Below, one piece after another: positions 1 through 6,091 of a stretch of DNA of 16,502 nucleotides; within the stretch, counting starts at the first letter, position 1, and each line of letters opens with the position of its first letter. This DNA is from JBEIDK01 sp040383485 (GTDB lineage Bacteria; Bacteroidota; Bacteroidia; UBA4408). The DNA is taken from the NCBI GenBank assembly GCA_040383485.1, contig JBEIDK010000063.1, positions 1 to 16,502 on the forward strand, written 5' to 3'. The position numbers and the translations under genes were made by a program. The notes under the pieces are model-generated. The model searched no databases and had not been told where the DNA came from. It saw nothing but the letters and a program-made list of their open reading frames with translations.

Positions 1-1003
1 CCACGTATCAAATACTTTTCCTAAGGAAACCATTCATCTTCCTAACAAAAATTTCGTAGATAAATCATTCATAAATAGCAACCGCAATCCTCGAGTTCTA
101 AGAAGCTTACAAACTTTATATGGTTCGGGAAGACTAAAAAACACTGGTTACCTTTCTATTTTACCAGTCGACCAAGGTATTGAACATAGTGCTGGTGCAT
201 CATTTGCACCAAATCCGATGTACTTTGATAGCGAAAACATTGTAAAACTTGCTATTGAATCTGGTTGTAACGGTGTAGCTTCTACCTTTGGTGTTCTTGC
301 AAGCGTAGCGCGTAAGTATGCTCACAAAATACCTTTCATTGTAAAAATAAATCACAACGAATTTTTATCGTACCCAAATACCTATGAGCAAATTATGTTT
401 GGCTCAGTAGAAGAAGCTTATAACATGGGCGCAGTGGCTGTTGGTGCAACTATTTACTTTGGTAGCGAAGGTTCAAAAAGGCAAATAGTAGAGGTGGCAA
501 AAGCTTTCGAACGTGCACATGAATTAGGCATGGCAACCATTTTGTGGTGTTATACTCGTAACAATGGCTTTAAAGTGGATGGAGTTGACTATCATACTTC
601 GGCCGATTTAAGCAGTCAAGCAAATCACTTAGGCGTTACCATACAAGCAGATATTATTAAACAAAAATTACCGACAAATAATGGAGGTTATAATGCTACC
701 AAGCATGGTAAAACTAGCCCATTGGTATATAGTAAACTCACAACTGACCATCCAATTGACTTAACACGATACCAAGTAGCAAACTGTTACATGGGTCGCA
801 TTGGATTAATTAACTCAGGTGGCGAAAGCAAAGGAGCTTCCGATTTAGTTGAAGCTATTGAAACTGCAGTTATAAACAAGCGCGCTGGTGGGCAAGGTTT
901 AATTTTAGGTCGTAAAGCATTTCAGAGACCATTTGCTGAGGGCGTTGAACTTCTTAAAAATGTTCAAGATGTGTATTTAGATAAATCTATTACTATTGCA
1001 TAG
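1..1003 (+). CDS. fbaB: Class I fructose-bisphosphate aldolase, DhnA/FbaB type (5' truncated by window)
   Basis: Cleaves fructose 1,6-bisphosphate to dihydroxyacetone phosphate and glyceraldehyde 3-phosphate (and the reverse) in the cytoplasm through a Schiff base. The frame is open from base 2 to the TAG at 1001-1003 (333 codons), so the first ATG visible inside it (218) is not the start; the E. coli enzyme is about 350 residues, so only some 15-20 N-terminal residues are missing. Family landmarks seen are LPVDQGIEHSAG (about 164-199), the stretch EFLSYPN, and ADIIKQKLP, in which the lysine codon at 659-661 fits the Schiff-base lysine of the DhnA family. The C-terminal half has the phosphate-binding type segment INSGGESKG. 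It is followed by 79 bp of AT-rich spacer before accD, with no clear terminator, so read-through into accD is possible. Family assignment is firm; the catalytic lysine is inferred from motif position. Confidence 0.92.
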   Translation, partial: HVSNTFPKETIHLPNKNFVDKSFINSNRNPRVLRSLQTLYGSGRLKNTGYLSILPVDQGIEHSAGASFAPNPMYFDSENIVKLAIESGCNGVASTFGVLASVARKYAHKIPFIVKINHNEFLSYPNTYEQIMFGSVEEAYNMGAVAVGATIYFGSEGSKRQIVEVAKAFERAHELGMATILWCYTRNNGFKVDGVDYHTSADLSSQANHLGVTIQADIIKQKLPTNNGGYNATKHGKTSPLVYSKLTTDHPIDLTRYQVANCYMGRIGLINSGGESKGASDLVEAIETAVINKRAGGQGLILGRKAFQRPFAEGVELLKNVQDVYLDKSITIA

Positions 1004-1082
1004 TTGTTCATCAGATTTGGTATGCCTATTTGTTCAGTTAACTAATTAGCATCATTAATTTTTAATTTTAATTATTTTTTAA

Positions 1083-1928
1083 ATGAGTTGGTTCAAAAGA
1101 ATTAAAGAAGGAATAACTACTTCTACAAAAGATAAAAAGGAAACTCCTGAAGGATTGTGGTATAAGTGTGGCGAATGTAAACACATCATGACTGCCGAAG
1201 ACCACATAGAAAATTATTGGGTTTGTAGCAATTGTGGTCACCATCAAAAAATTGGGTCAAGGGAATATTTTGAAATTTTATTTGACGACGGTGTGTTTAC
1301 CGAAATAAATACTAACATGACCAGTGGCGACCCACTTAACTTTACTGATACAAAAAAGTATAAGGATAGAATTGTTGATACACAGAAAAAAAGCGGTCTT
1401 AAAGATGCTATTAGAACTGCTCACGGCAAAATAAATGGTTTAGATTTAATGGTTGCTTGTATGGATTTTGGTTTTGTAGGCGGAAGTATGGGTAGTGTGG
1501 TAGGGGAAAAAATAGCGCGTGCTATTGATTATTCAATTCAAACTAAAACACCATTGCTAATTATTTCTAAAACTGGTGGCGCCAGAATGATGGAAGCAGC
1601 TTTTTCATTAATGCAAATGGCAAAAACTTCCGCAAAACTTTCTCTATTAGCAAAGGCCAGAGTTCCTTATATTTCATTACTTACCGACCCAACGACAGGT
1701 GGAGTAACAGCATCATTTGCCATGTTAGGCGACTTAAATATTGCCGAGCCAGGAGCATTGATAGGTTTTGCAGGGCCTAGGGTAGTGAAAGAAACCATTG
1801 GAAAAGATTTGCCTGAAGGATTTCAAACATCTGAATTTGTTTTGGAAAAAGGTTTTTTAGATTTAATAGTTAAACGAAATGAGCTAAAAGATAAACTCAC
1901 AGAGCTTTTACTCATGTTTAAGAATTAA
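1083..1928 (+). CDS. accD: Acetyl-CoA carboxylase carboxyltransferase subunit beta
   Basis: AccD forms half of the carboxyltransferase of acetyl-CoA carboxylase, moving the carboxyl group from biotin to acetyl-CoA to give malonyl-CoA, the committed step of fatty acid synthesis. At 281 residues the length is normal. The N-terminal four-cysteine zinc ribbon is present (C29, C32, C48, C51, in CGEC and CSNC). Crotonase-fold signatures follow: GGSMGSVVGEKIARA, KTGGARMMEA and DPTTGGVTASFAMLGD, and near the C-terminus GFAGPRVVKETIG. The start at 1083 gives the usual MSWFKR-type N-terminus. The partner subunit genes accA, accB and accC are not in the window, as is common in Bacteroidota where accD stands alone. 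No Shine-Dalgarno sequence and no clean TAnnTTTG element are seen upstream. A hairpin terminator follows 22 bp after the stop. Confidence 0.97.
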   Translation: MSWFKRIKEGITTSTKDKKETPEGLWYKCGECKHIMTAEDHIENYWVCSNCGHHQKIGSREYFEILFDDGVFTEINTNMTSGDPLNFTDTKKYKDRIVDTQKKSGLKDAIRTAHGKINGLDLMVACMDFGFVGGSMGSVVGEKIARAIDYSIQTKTPLLIISKTGGARMMEAAFSLMQMAKTSAKLSLLAKARVPYISLLTDPTTGGVTASFAMLGDLNIAEPGALIGFAGPRVVKETIGKDLPEGFQTSEFVLEKGFLDLIVKRNELKDKLTELLLMFKN

Positions 1929-1950
1929 GGATTGTAATTCATATTATTTT

Positions 1951-1985
1951 AAAAGGTTGGCCATAAAGCCAACTTTTTTGTTTTA
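1951..1985 (+). terminator. Rho-independent terminator of accD
   Basis: An 11-bp stem (arms 1951-1961 and 1968-1978, core GTTGGC/GCCAAC, one G-T wobble) with a 6-nt loop leads into a T-run at 1974-1979 followed by GTTTT. It lies 22 bp after the accD stop and separates accD from the next transcription unit. Confidence 0.85.
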
Positions 1986-2014
1986 TGCTACTAAAATAAA
2001 TTGGTTTCAATAAT

Positions 2015-2060
2015 TTTCAACATAACATTCTTTATTGTTATTCAATTGTTAATGTTGAAA
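2015..2060. repeat. Long imperfect inverted repeat upstream of the oxidoreductase gene
   Basis: The arms are 2015-2027 (TTTCAACATAACA) and 2047-2060 (TGTTAATGTTGAAA), complementary over 13 bp with one bulged base. Inside them ATTG (2034-2037) can pair with CAAT (2043-2046) around a 5-nt loop, giving about 17 paired bases with a one-sided 6-nt bulge. It sits between the accD terminator and the promoter element at 2100. No T-run follows, so it does not look like a terminator. Confidence 0.5.
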
Positions 2061-2099
2061 CAAACTTTGTAATAAAAAATATTACCCCTTTTTAAAAGA

Positions 2100-2107
2100 T
2101 AGTTTTG
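2100..2107 (+). promoter_or_regulatory. Bacteroidota -7 promoter element (TAGTTTTG)
   Basis: A perfect match to the TAnnTTTG -7 consensus, 19 nt upstream of the ATG at 2127. No good -33 TTTG is seen at the usual spacing of about 20 nt. It implies a 5' leader of roughly a dozen bases. Confidence 0.55.
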
Positions 2108-2126
2108 CTACATCAAACTAAAACAA

Positions 2127-3101
2127 ATGAAAATTGGAATACTGGGCGTGGGGCATCTTGGCAGAATTCACTGCAAGCTGATTAAAGAAATAAAAGAATT
2201 TGAGTTAGTAGGTTTTTACGACCCAAATGAGGAAAATGCCCAAAGAGCCATTAAAGAGTTTGGCATAAAACGTTTTGCCAATGAAGATGAGTTGTTTGCT
2301 GAAATAAGCTGTGTTGATATAGTTACGCCTACCTTATATCATTTTGAAGCTGCACAAAAAGCAGTAAAAAACGGAATACATGTATTTATTGAAAAACCCG
2401 TTACACATACCGTTGAAGAAGCTAAAACATTATTAGAATTATCGCATGAAGGAAAGGTTAAAATACAAGTTGGGCATGTAGAAAGGTTTAATCCGGCTTT
2501 TGAAAAGGCATTGCCTTATCTATCAAACCCAATGTTTATTGAAACACACAGGTTGGCTCAATTTAATCCGCGTGGCACTGATGTTTCGGTGGTGTTAGAT
2601 TTAATGATTCATGATATAGACATTGTACTTTCAATTGTTAATTCTCCAGTAAAATCTGTAGTAGCTAGTGGGGTAGCTGTGGTAAGCAGTACACCAGATA
2701 TTTGTAACGCACGCATTGAGTTTAACAATGGTTGCGTAGCCAATCTTACAGCAAGCAGAATATCAATGAAAAACATGCGTAAATCGAGATTTTTTCAGCG
2801 CGATGCTTATATTTCTGTTGACTTTTTAGATAAGGAACTTAGCTTGGTAAAGCTGAAGGAAATGGATGATGAACCAGGACCATTCGACTTAATAATTGAT
2901 TTGGGAGAAGGAAAAAAATCGAAACAAATTTATTTCGAAAACCCAGAGGTGGAACCAAATAATGCCATAAAAAGAGAGTTAGAAACATTTTATGAGTCAA
3001 TTGTAAATGATACCATTCCAAAAGTGTCTATTATTGATGGATTCAACGCTCTTGAAGTAGCTCATAAAATTATTAAAAAATTAAAGTTAAGCGGTTTGTA
3101 A
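2127..3101 (+). CDS. Gfo/Idh/MocA family NAD(P)-dependent oxidoreductase
   Basis: A 324-residue protein with the two-domain layout of this family. The N-terminal Rossmann fold has the dinucleotide motif G7-V-G9-H-L-G12. The family EKP signature is E89-K90-P91, and the conserved catalytic-type pattern D158-x3-H162-D163 is present (DLMIHDID). The segment GHVERFNPAF is typical of the branch that acts on sugar nucleotides or sugar derivatives, such as UDP-GlcNAc 3-dehydrogenase (GnnA) and WlbA/WbpB relatives. That resemblance is a recollection of motifs and does not settle the substrate; likely roles are cell-surface sugar or lipid A amino-sugar synthesis. The start at 2127 is supported by the promoter element at 2100-2107. 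The next gene begins 28 bp after the stop with no terminator between, so the two are probably co-transcribed. Confidence 0.88.
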   Translation: MKIGILGVGHLGRIHCKLIKEIKEFELVGFYDPNEENAQRAIKEFGIKRFANEDELFAEISCVDIVTPTLYHFEAAQKAVKNGIHVFIEKPVTHTVEEAKTLLELSHEGKVKIQVGHVERFNPAFEKALPYLSNPMFIETHRLAQFNPRGTDVSVVLDLMIHDIDIVLSIVNSPVKSVVASGVAVVSSTPDICNARIEFNNGCVANLTASRISMKNMRKSRFFQRDAYISVDFLDKELSLVKLKEMDDEPGPFDLIIDLGEGKKSKQIYFENPEVEPNNAIKRELETFYESIVNDTIPKVSIIDGFNALEVAHKIIKKLKLSGL

Positions 3102-3129
3102 GTTTATTTATTTAAACTTATTTTGCTTA

Positions 3130-3696
3130 GTGCAAGACTTAGAACCATACTATAATTGGCGTAATTTTTATATTGCTTCTGAAGATGAACAATCGCCATT
3201 TTTTGAGCGTGAATATTCTGAATTTGAATACACCAATCACATTTACGATTTTGCCATTCACCCACAATGGGATGATATTGGAAGCGAGACATTGTATATA
3301 AAAATACTATTTGCCGATTATGATGAAGGCTATGCAATTATTGAAATGATTGGCGAATGGAATGATTGTGTTGGCAATGACATTATGTTTTTGAAACGCG
3401 ACATCATTGATGTGATGATAGAATCTGGCATCAATAAATTTATTTTGATTGGAGAAAATGTGTTGAACTTTCATGCTGATAGCGATGCATACTACGAAGA
3501 GTGGTACGAAGATTTAGAAGACGGTTGGATTTGTTTCCTAAATTTTAGAGACCACGTAATTGAAGAATTTCAGAACTATAATTTAGATTATTACATAGTT
3601 CTTGGTGGAAAACTAAACAATGTGAAATGGCGCACACTAACTCCTTTTCAATTATTTGAAAGCACACAAAATTTTGTGACAAAAAGGTTGGAGTAG
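3130..3696 (+). CDS. Conserved acidic Bacteroidota protein of unknown function
   Basis: A 188-residue, strongly acidic and aromatic-rich soluble protein with no signal peptide or membrane segment. The pattern YYNWRNFYIASEDE at the N-terminus, IHPQWDDIGSETLYIKIL in the middle and FILIGENVLNFH further on matches my memory of a protein widespread and well conserved in Bacteroidota that has no assigned function; I cannot name a domain. The start chosen is GTG at 3130, which gives the usual N-terminus just before YYNW; no ATG lies in frame upstream. It is 28 bp downstream of the oxidoreductase gene without terminator or clean promoter between, so expression from the upstream promoter is likely. 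It is the last core-like gene before the accessory patch. Confidence 0.8.
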   Translation: MQDLEPYYNWRNFYIASEDEQSPFFEREYSEFEYTNHIYDFAIHPQWDDIGSETLYIKILFADYDEGYAIIEMIGEWNDCVGNDIMFLKRDIIDVMIESGINKFILIGENVLNFHADSDAYYEEWYEDLEDGWICFLNFRDHVIEEFQNYNLDYYIVLGGKLNNVKWRTLTPFQLFESTQNFVTKRLE

Positions 3697-3754
3697 GATG
3701 TTTGTTTAAAAAAATGATTTACTCAAGGTTTGCCAAATAGCGCAAGTAAAATTA

Positions 3755-3952
3755 TTAACTCTTGTTTTTTATATTGATCTTTTTTACTTTTTTTAAGTCT
3801 CCTTTTTTATTAAAAAATTCTGTTTTGTAAAGAATATCATTACCCCTATAATAAAATATTTTTTGTACAATATTCTGTGGCTTTTTAAAATAAATTATTT
3901 TCTTTAAATGAATCCCATTCTCGTATGTAAGCTCCCCCGTAAATAGTACGAT
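3755..3952 (-). pseudogene. C-terminal gene remnant without a start codon, possibly MORN/YwqK-like
   Basis: On the - strand a frame is open for 65 codons from just after a TAA (3953-3955) to a TAA at 3755-3757. It contains no ATG, GTG or TTG, so it cannot be a free-standing gene, yet the translation looks protein-like: FTGELTYENG, then KKIIYFKKPQ, then FYYRGNDILYKTEFFNKKG. Alternating aromatic and charged residues with YENG and GDL turns resemble the repeat rhythm of MORN/YwqK-type proteins, but this likeness is by eye and weak. The missing 5' part would lie where the antitoxin/PIN module now begins, so displacement by insertion of that module is a reasonable inference. It could also be chance open frame in AT-rich DNA. 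Confidence 0.45.
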
Positions 3953-4072
3953 TTAAAAGTCGACAAAAAAGTTTAATTTTGAAAAGCATATTTACTCATC
4001 GTAAACTGGCAAAAGGTCCTTTCATAGAAAGCGTAGACAAAAGCTTACCAATTGTCTCTACACTTTTCCATT

Positions 4073-4101
4073 TACGTATAAATATTATATATTTGCACGT
4101 A
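4073..4101. promoter_or_regulatory. 29-bp palindromic operator overlapping the antitoxin promoter
   Basis: An imperfect palindrome centred on 4087: TACGT (4073-4077) pairs with ACGTA (4097-4101) and AAATAT (4080-4085) with ATATTT (4089-4094), leaving two mismatched positions per arm and a 3-bp centre. It fully covers a perfect -7 element TATATTTG at 4088-4095. The ATG of the antitoxin is 21 nt downstream of that element. An operator over the promoter is the usual arrangement for type II modules whose antitoxin represses its own operon; binding by this antitoxin is inference. Confidence 0.6.
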
Positions 4102-4116
4102 CAATTAAATTATTAC

Positions 4117-4362
4117 ATGGACACTAAACTCACCCTAAAACTGAATGGCGACATTATAGAACAGGCAAAGACATATGCCAAGAATAAGAACACCAGTCTC
4201 TCTAAACTAATTGAATCATATCTTGATTTTCTCGTTGACCCAAAAGAGAATCATGAAGTAACACCGTTAGTGAAAAGTTTATCTGGCGTTATTAATTTAC
4301 CTAAAAATACAGACATTAAAAAAGAGTATAAAAAACATATAGCTAACAAATACACAAAGTAA
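4117..4362 (+). CDS. DUF6364-like antitoxin of a PIN-toxin module
   Basis: An 81-residue protein beginning MDTKLTLKLNGDIIEQAK, followed by TYAKNKNTSLSKLIESYLD. A short beta strand and two helices in this order are the ribbon-helix-helix DNA-binding layout; the sequence closely resembles the DUF6364 antitoxins of Bacteroidota. The C-terminal 35 residues are polar and lysine-rich, as expected for the toxin-wrapping tail. The frame is open upstream to 3979, but ATG at 4117 is chosen because the family starts there and because the promoter and palindrome at 4073-4101 lie just upstream of it. The PIN toxin starts one base after this stop, so the two form an operon. Expected role: neutralise the downstream RNase and repress the operon. 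Confidence 0.8.
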   Translation: MDTKLTLKLNGDIIEQAKTYAKNKNTSLSKLIESYLDFLVDPKENHEVTPLVKSLSGVINLPKNTDIKKEYKKHIANKYTK

Positions 4363-4363
4363 A

Positions 4364-4777
4364 ATGACCAAAGTATTTGTTGATACCGACGTGTGCATTG
4401 ACCTGTTATCAGGACGAAAACCATTCAATATGACCGCAGAAATATTGTTTTCATTGGCCGACAAAAGAATAATTAAAATTTATGTTTCTTCGCTTTCCTT
4501 TGCTAACATTGACTATGTATTACGTTCACAATATTCGACTACTCATTCAAGACAAATTATCGCGAAATTCAAAACGCTGGTTAATGTTTTAGCAGTTGAC
4601 AACAAGACAATAGATTTGGCAATTGCATCTGATTTTAATGACTTTGAAGATGCTATTCAATACGCTTGTGCTATTGAAAATAATTTAACTACTATTATTA
4701 CTCGAAACATTAAAGATTACAAAAAAGCAACTATAAAAATCGTAACGCCTGAAACCTTTGTATCTAGAATTGATTAG
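4364..4777 (+). CDS. PIN-domain toxin (VapC-like ribonuclease)
   Basis: A 137-residue PIN-domain protein, likely a magnesium-dependent endoribonuclease of a type II toxin-antitoxin system. The N-terminal VFVDTDVCIDLL carries the first metal aspartate (D7), with D9 beside it; FNDFEDAIQYACA near residue 96 gives the third acidic position (E95/D96), and TRNIKDY gives D118. The middle segment SSLSFANIDYVLR matches the PIN_3-type branch common in Bacteroidota, which has a conserved N and Y there in place of the classical glutamate. In TRNIKDY the usual TRD is TRN, a mild departure; the second aspartate remains. Spacing of one base to the antitoxin stop indicates translational coupling. No terminator follows; the next 430 bp carry several inverted repeats. 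Confidence 0.85.
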   Translation: MTKVFVDTDVCIDLLSGRKPFNMTAEILFSLADKRIIKIYVSSLSFANIDYVLRSQYSTTHSRQIIAKFKTLVNVLAVDNKTIDLAIASDFNDFEDAIQYACAIENNLTTIITRNIKDYKKATIKIVTPETFVSRID

Positions 4778-5159
4778 AAAATTCCACCTACACATTTCCA
4801 CCAGCCGCTAAATTAAGAAAGTAAATTGAAGGTTCAAAATAGTCCTGTAAGTTACAAGACAATAGTTCATTGTCATTAAGTTTAGAATTGTTACCGGAGG
4901 TATCAGATGTTTATAGAAATAAGAGACATATGGAACATGCGACTCACAAGGAGTCGAAACAAAAATCCGCAAACATCATCTGTAAATATTTGACCTATTC
5001 TGGGTCTAAATTTTAATATGAATTAGCCTATTATGAAAAAAATTACCCACATAAATTCTATAACTTGTCTTTGCACTTCAGTGCATCAAATCCATCTCAA
5101 TACATTTATCTTCTTCTTTTAGTTTACATTTATTTAACCTTAACTACGAAAAATCATTA
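4778..5159. other. Gene-poor interval with clustered inverted repeats and a GGAGG-led mini-ORF
   Basis: No convincing gene is found here. The stretch holds a 19-bp palindrome (4842-4860, GTCcTGTAAgTTACAaGAC), a hairpin GACAAT/ATTGTC (4858-4874), a hairpin CGACTC/GAGTCG (4940-4956) enclosed by GATGTTT (4906-4912) and AAACATC (4971-4977), and a palindrome TGCACTtcAGTGCA (5072-5085). A GGAGG at 4896-4900 sits 6 nt before an ATG that opens a 28-codon frame ending at 4993. Shine-Dalgarno sequences are rare in this window, so that start is unusual, but I do not recognise the peptide. It may be a structured RNA, a decayed mobile element or regulatory DNA. Confidence 0.35.
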
Positions 5160-5208
5160 CAAAGTTTTGTTTCCCAATAAGGAAATTGTTACCTTTGATT
5201 AAACTTTG
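5160..5208 (+). promoter_or_regulatory. Promoter and putative operator of the HigBA-like operon
   Basis: The -7 element is TACCTTTG (5190-5197) and a -33 TTTG is at 5166-5169 with a 20-nt gap, the best complete Bacteroidota promoter in the window. An 8-bp inverted repeat CAAAGTTT (5160-5167) / AAACTTTG (5201-5208) brackets it, and TTTCC (5170-5174) / GGAAA (5181-5185) lies between the two elements. Such nested repeats fit an operator for the XRE-type antitoxin. Only 12 nt separate the -7 element from the toxin ATG, so the mRNA is nearly leaderless. Confidence 0.6.
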
Positions 5209-5209
5209 A

Positions 5210-5572
5210 ATGAAATCAAACTTTAATATAGAATTATTGCCAGAAGCCATCGATTTTCTAGAAAACCTTGAAGAGAAACCTAGGGAGAAAATTTATTATA
5301 ATATCAAGAAGGCTCAATTTGTGAACGACAATGAGTTGTTTAAAAAGCTAAACGATATTATATGGGAGTTTAGAACTTTATATAATGGTAAAGCATACCG
5401 ACTATTTTCTTTTTGGGACAAATCAGATGGTAAAGAAACACTAGTTGTGGCAACACATGGAATTTTAAAGAAAACACAGAAGACTCTATCAAAAGAAATA
5501 AAAAAGGCCGAAGAAATTAGAAAGCAATATTTGGAATACAGAACAAAAAATAAATTTAATGTCAGCAAATAA
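5210..5572 (+). CDS. RelE/HigB-like toxin (Gp49-like family)
   Basis: A 120-residue RelE-superfamily toxin of the HigB / phage Gp49-like type, expected to cleave mRNA at the ribosome. The core segment IWEFRTLYNGKAYRLFSFWDKSDG, about residues 49-72, carries the paired arginines (R52 and R61) typical of the family, followed by VVATHGILKKTQKT, the usual strand and lysine-rich helix after the core. The last 30 residues form a charged helix. Toxin first, antitoxin second is the characteristic HigBA order. The ATG at 5210 is fixed by the promoter, whose -7 element ends only 12 nt upstream. The stop overlaps the antitoxin start by 14 nt, implying translational coupling. The frame is intact with no missing core residue that I can see. 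Confidence 0.86.
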   Translation: MKSNFNIELLPEAIDFLENLEEKPREKIYYNIKKAQFVNDNELFKKLNDIIWEFRTLYNGKAYRLFSFWDKSDGKETLVVATHGILKKTQKTLSKEIKKAEEIRKQYLEYRTKNKFNVSK

Positions 5573-5882
5573 ATTTAAAACTGTTTCACTTGATACAATG
5601 ATTGATAAACACATTGGAAAGCGTGGAACTGAAAAAAGAGAAGTATTTGAAAGTGAGTTGAGAATCGACTTGTTAGGTCAAGCTATAAAACAAGCTCGTC
5701 AAGCACGTAACATGACCCAAGAAGAATTAGGCGAACTTGTTGGCGTTCAAAAAGCTCAAATTTCAAAAATTGAAAATAGTGTAAAAAATGCAAGATTTGA
5801 AACAATCATGAAAGTATTCGAAGCTTTGGGCGCGAAAGTGAACTTTAATGTAGAGCTAAATAATAAAAAATTGGCTTATTAA
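5559..5882 (+). CDS. HigA-like XRE-family antitoxin
   Basis: A 107-residue helix-turn-helix protein, the antitoxin and probable repressor of the operon. Residues 37-95 form an XRE (lambda Cro/C1-type) domain: LGQAIKQARQARNMTQEELG followed by ELVGVQKAQISKIENS, with the recognition helix around residues 64-72. The N-terminal 35 residues are charged and probably contact the toxin. The C-terminal AKVNFNVEL strand is a common ending in HigA proteins paired with Gp49-like toxins. It starts inside the end of the toxin gene (14-nt overlap), which is also the evidence for the start codon. No terminator is visible downstream; a decayed reading frame begins about 25 bp later. Confidence 0.87.
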   Translation: MSANKFKTVSLDTMIDKHIGKRGTEKREVFESELRIDLLGQAIKQARQARNMTQEELGELVGVQKAQISKIENSVKNARFETIMKVFEALGAKVNFNVELNNKKLAY

Positions 5883-5908
5883 TTAATTGTCATAAAGTAA
5901 ATTGAGAA

Positions 5909-6091
5909 GTGCCAGAAGACATTGAAGTTATTCGCTTCGCTTAGAGTTTATTGATAGTCGACTCTTTAGTGCTACTAAATCGTGAACTTCTTGTAGCAAA
6001 ACCAACTGCCGTTAAACAAATTGATGGCTTACTAAATATTGTAAATGAGGTGAAATTTAATCTTTTAAAAAACTATTATGACAACAATTGA
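5909..6091 (+). pseudogene. Degenerate reading frame interrupted by a TAG
   Basis: One frame reads VPEDIEVIRFA, then TAG at 5942-5944, then 48 codons up to TGA at 6089-6091. The second part includes LLNRELLVAKPTAVKQIDG and then LLNIVNEVKFNLLKNYYDNN, which looks like a helical protein C-terminus and not random sequence. I do not recognise the family. A GTG at 5969 or TTG at 5951 could in principle start a short product after the TAG. The final 14 nt overlap the start of the small ORF at 6078, the same overlap as in the HigBA pair, so this may be the wreck of an upstream gene of another two-gene module. Confidence 0.35.

Noticed and set aside
3979..4116. N-terminal extension of the antitoxin from a TTG at 3979
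   Set aside because: The extension would run through the 29-bp palindrome and -7 element at 4073-4101, and the family begins at MDTKLTLKL (4117). A second box-like TAATTTTG at 3974-3981 has no gene start at a suitable distance.
4930..4970. tRNA-like arm around the CGACTC/GAGTCG hairpin
   Set aside because: No acceptor stem, D arm or T loop (TTCRA) in register; only an isolated hairpin.
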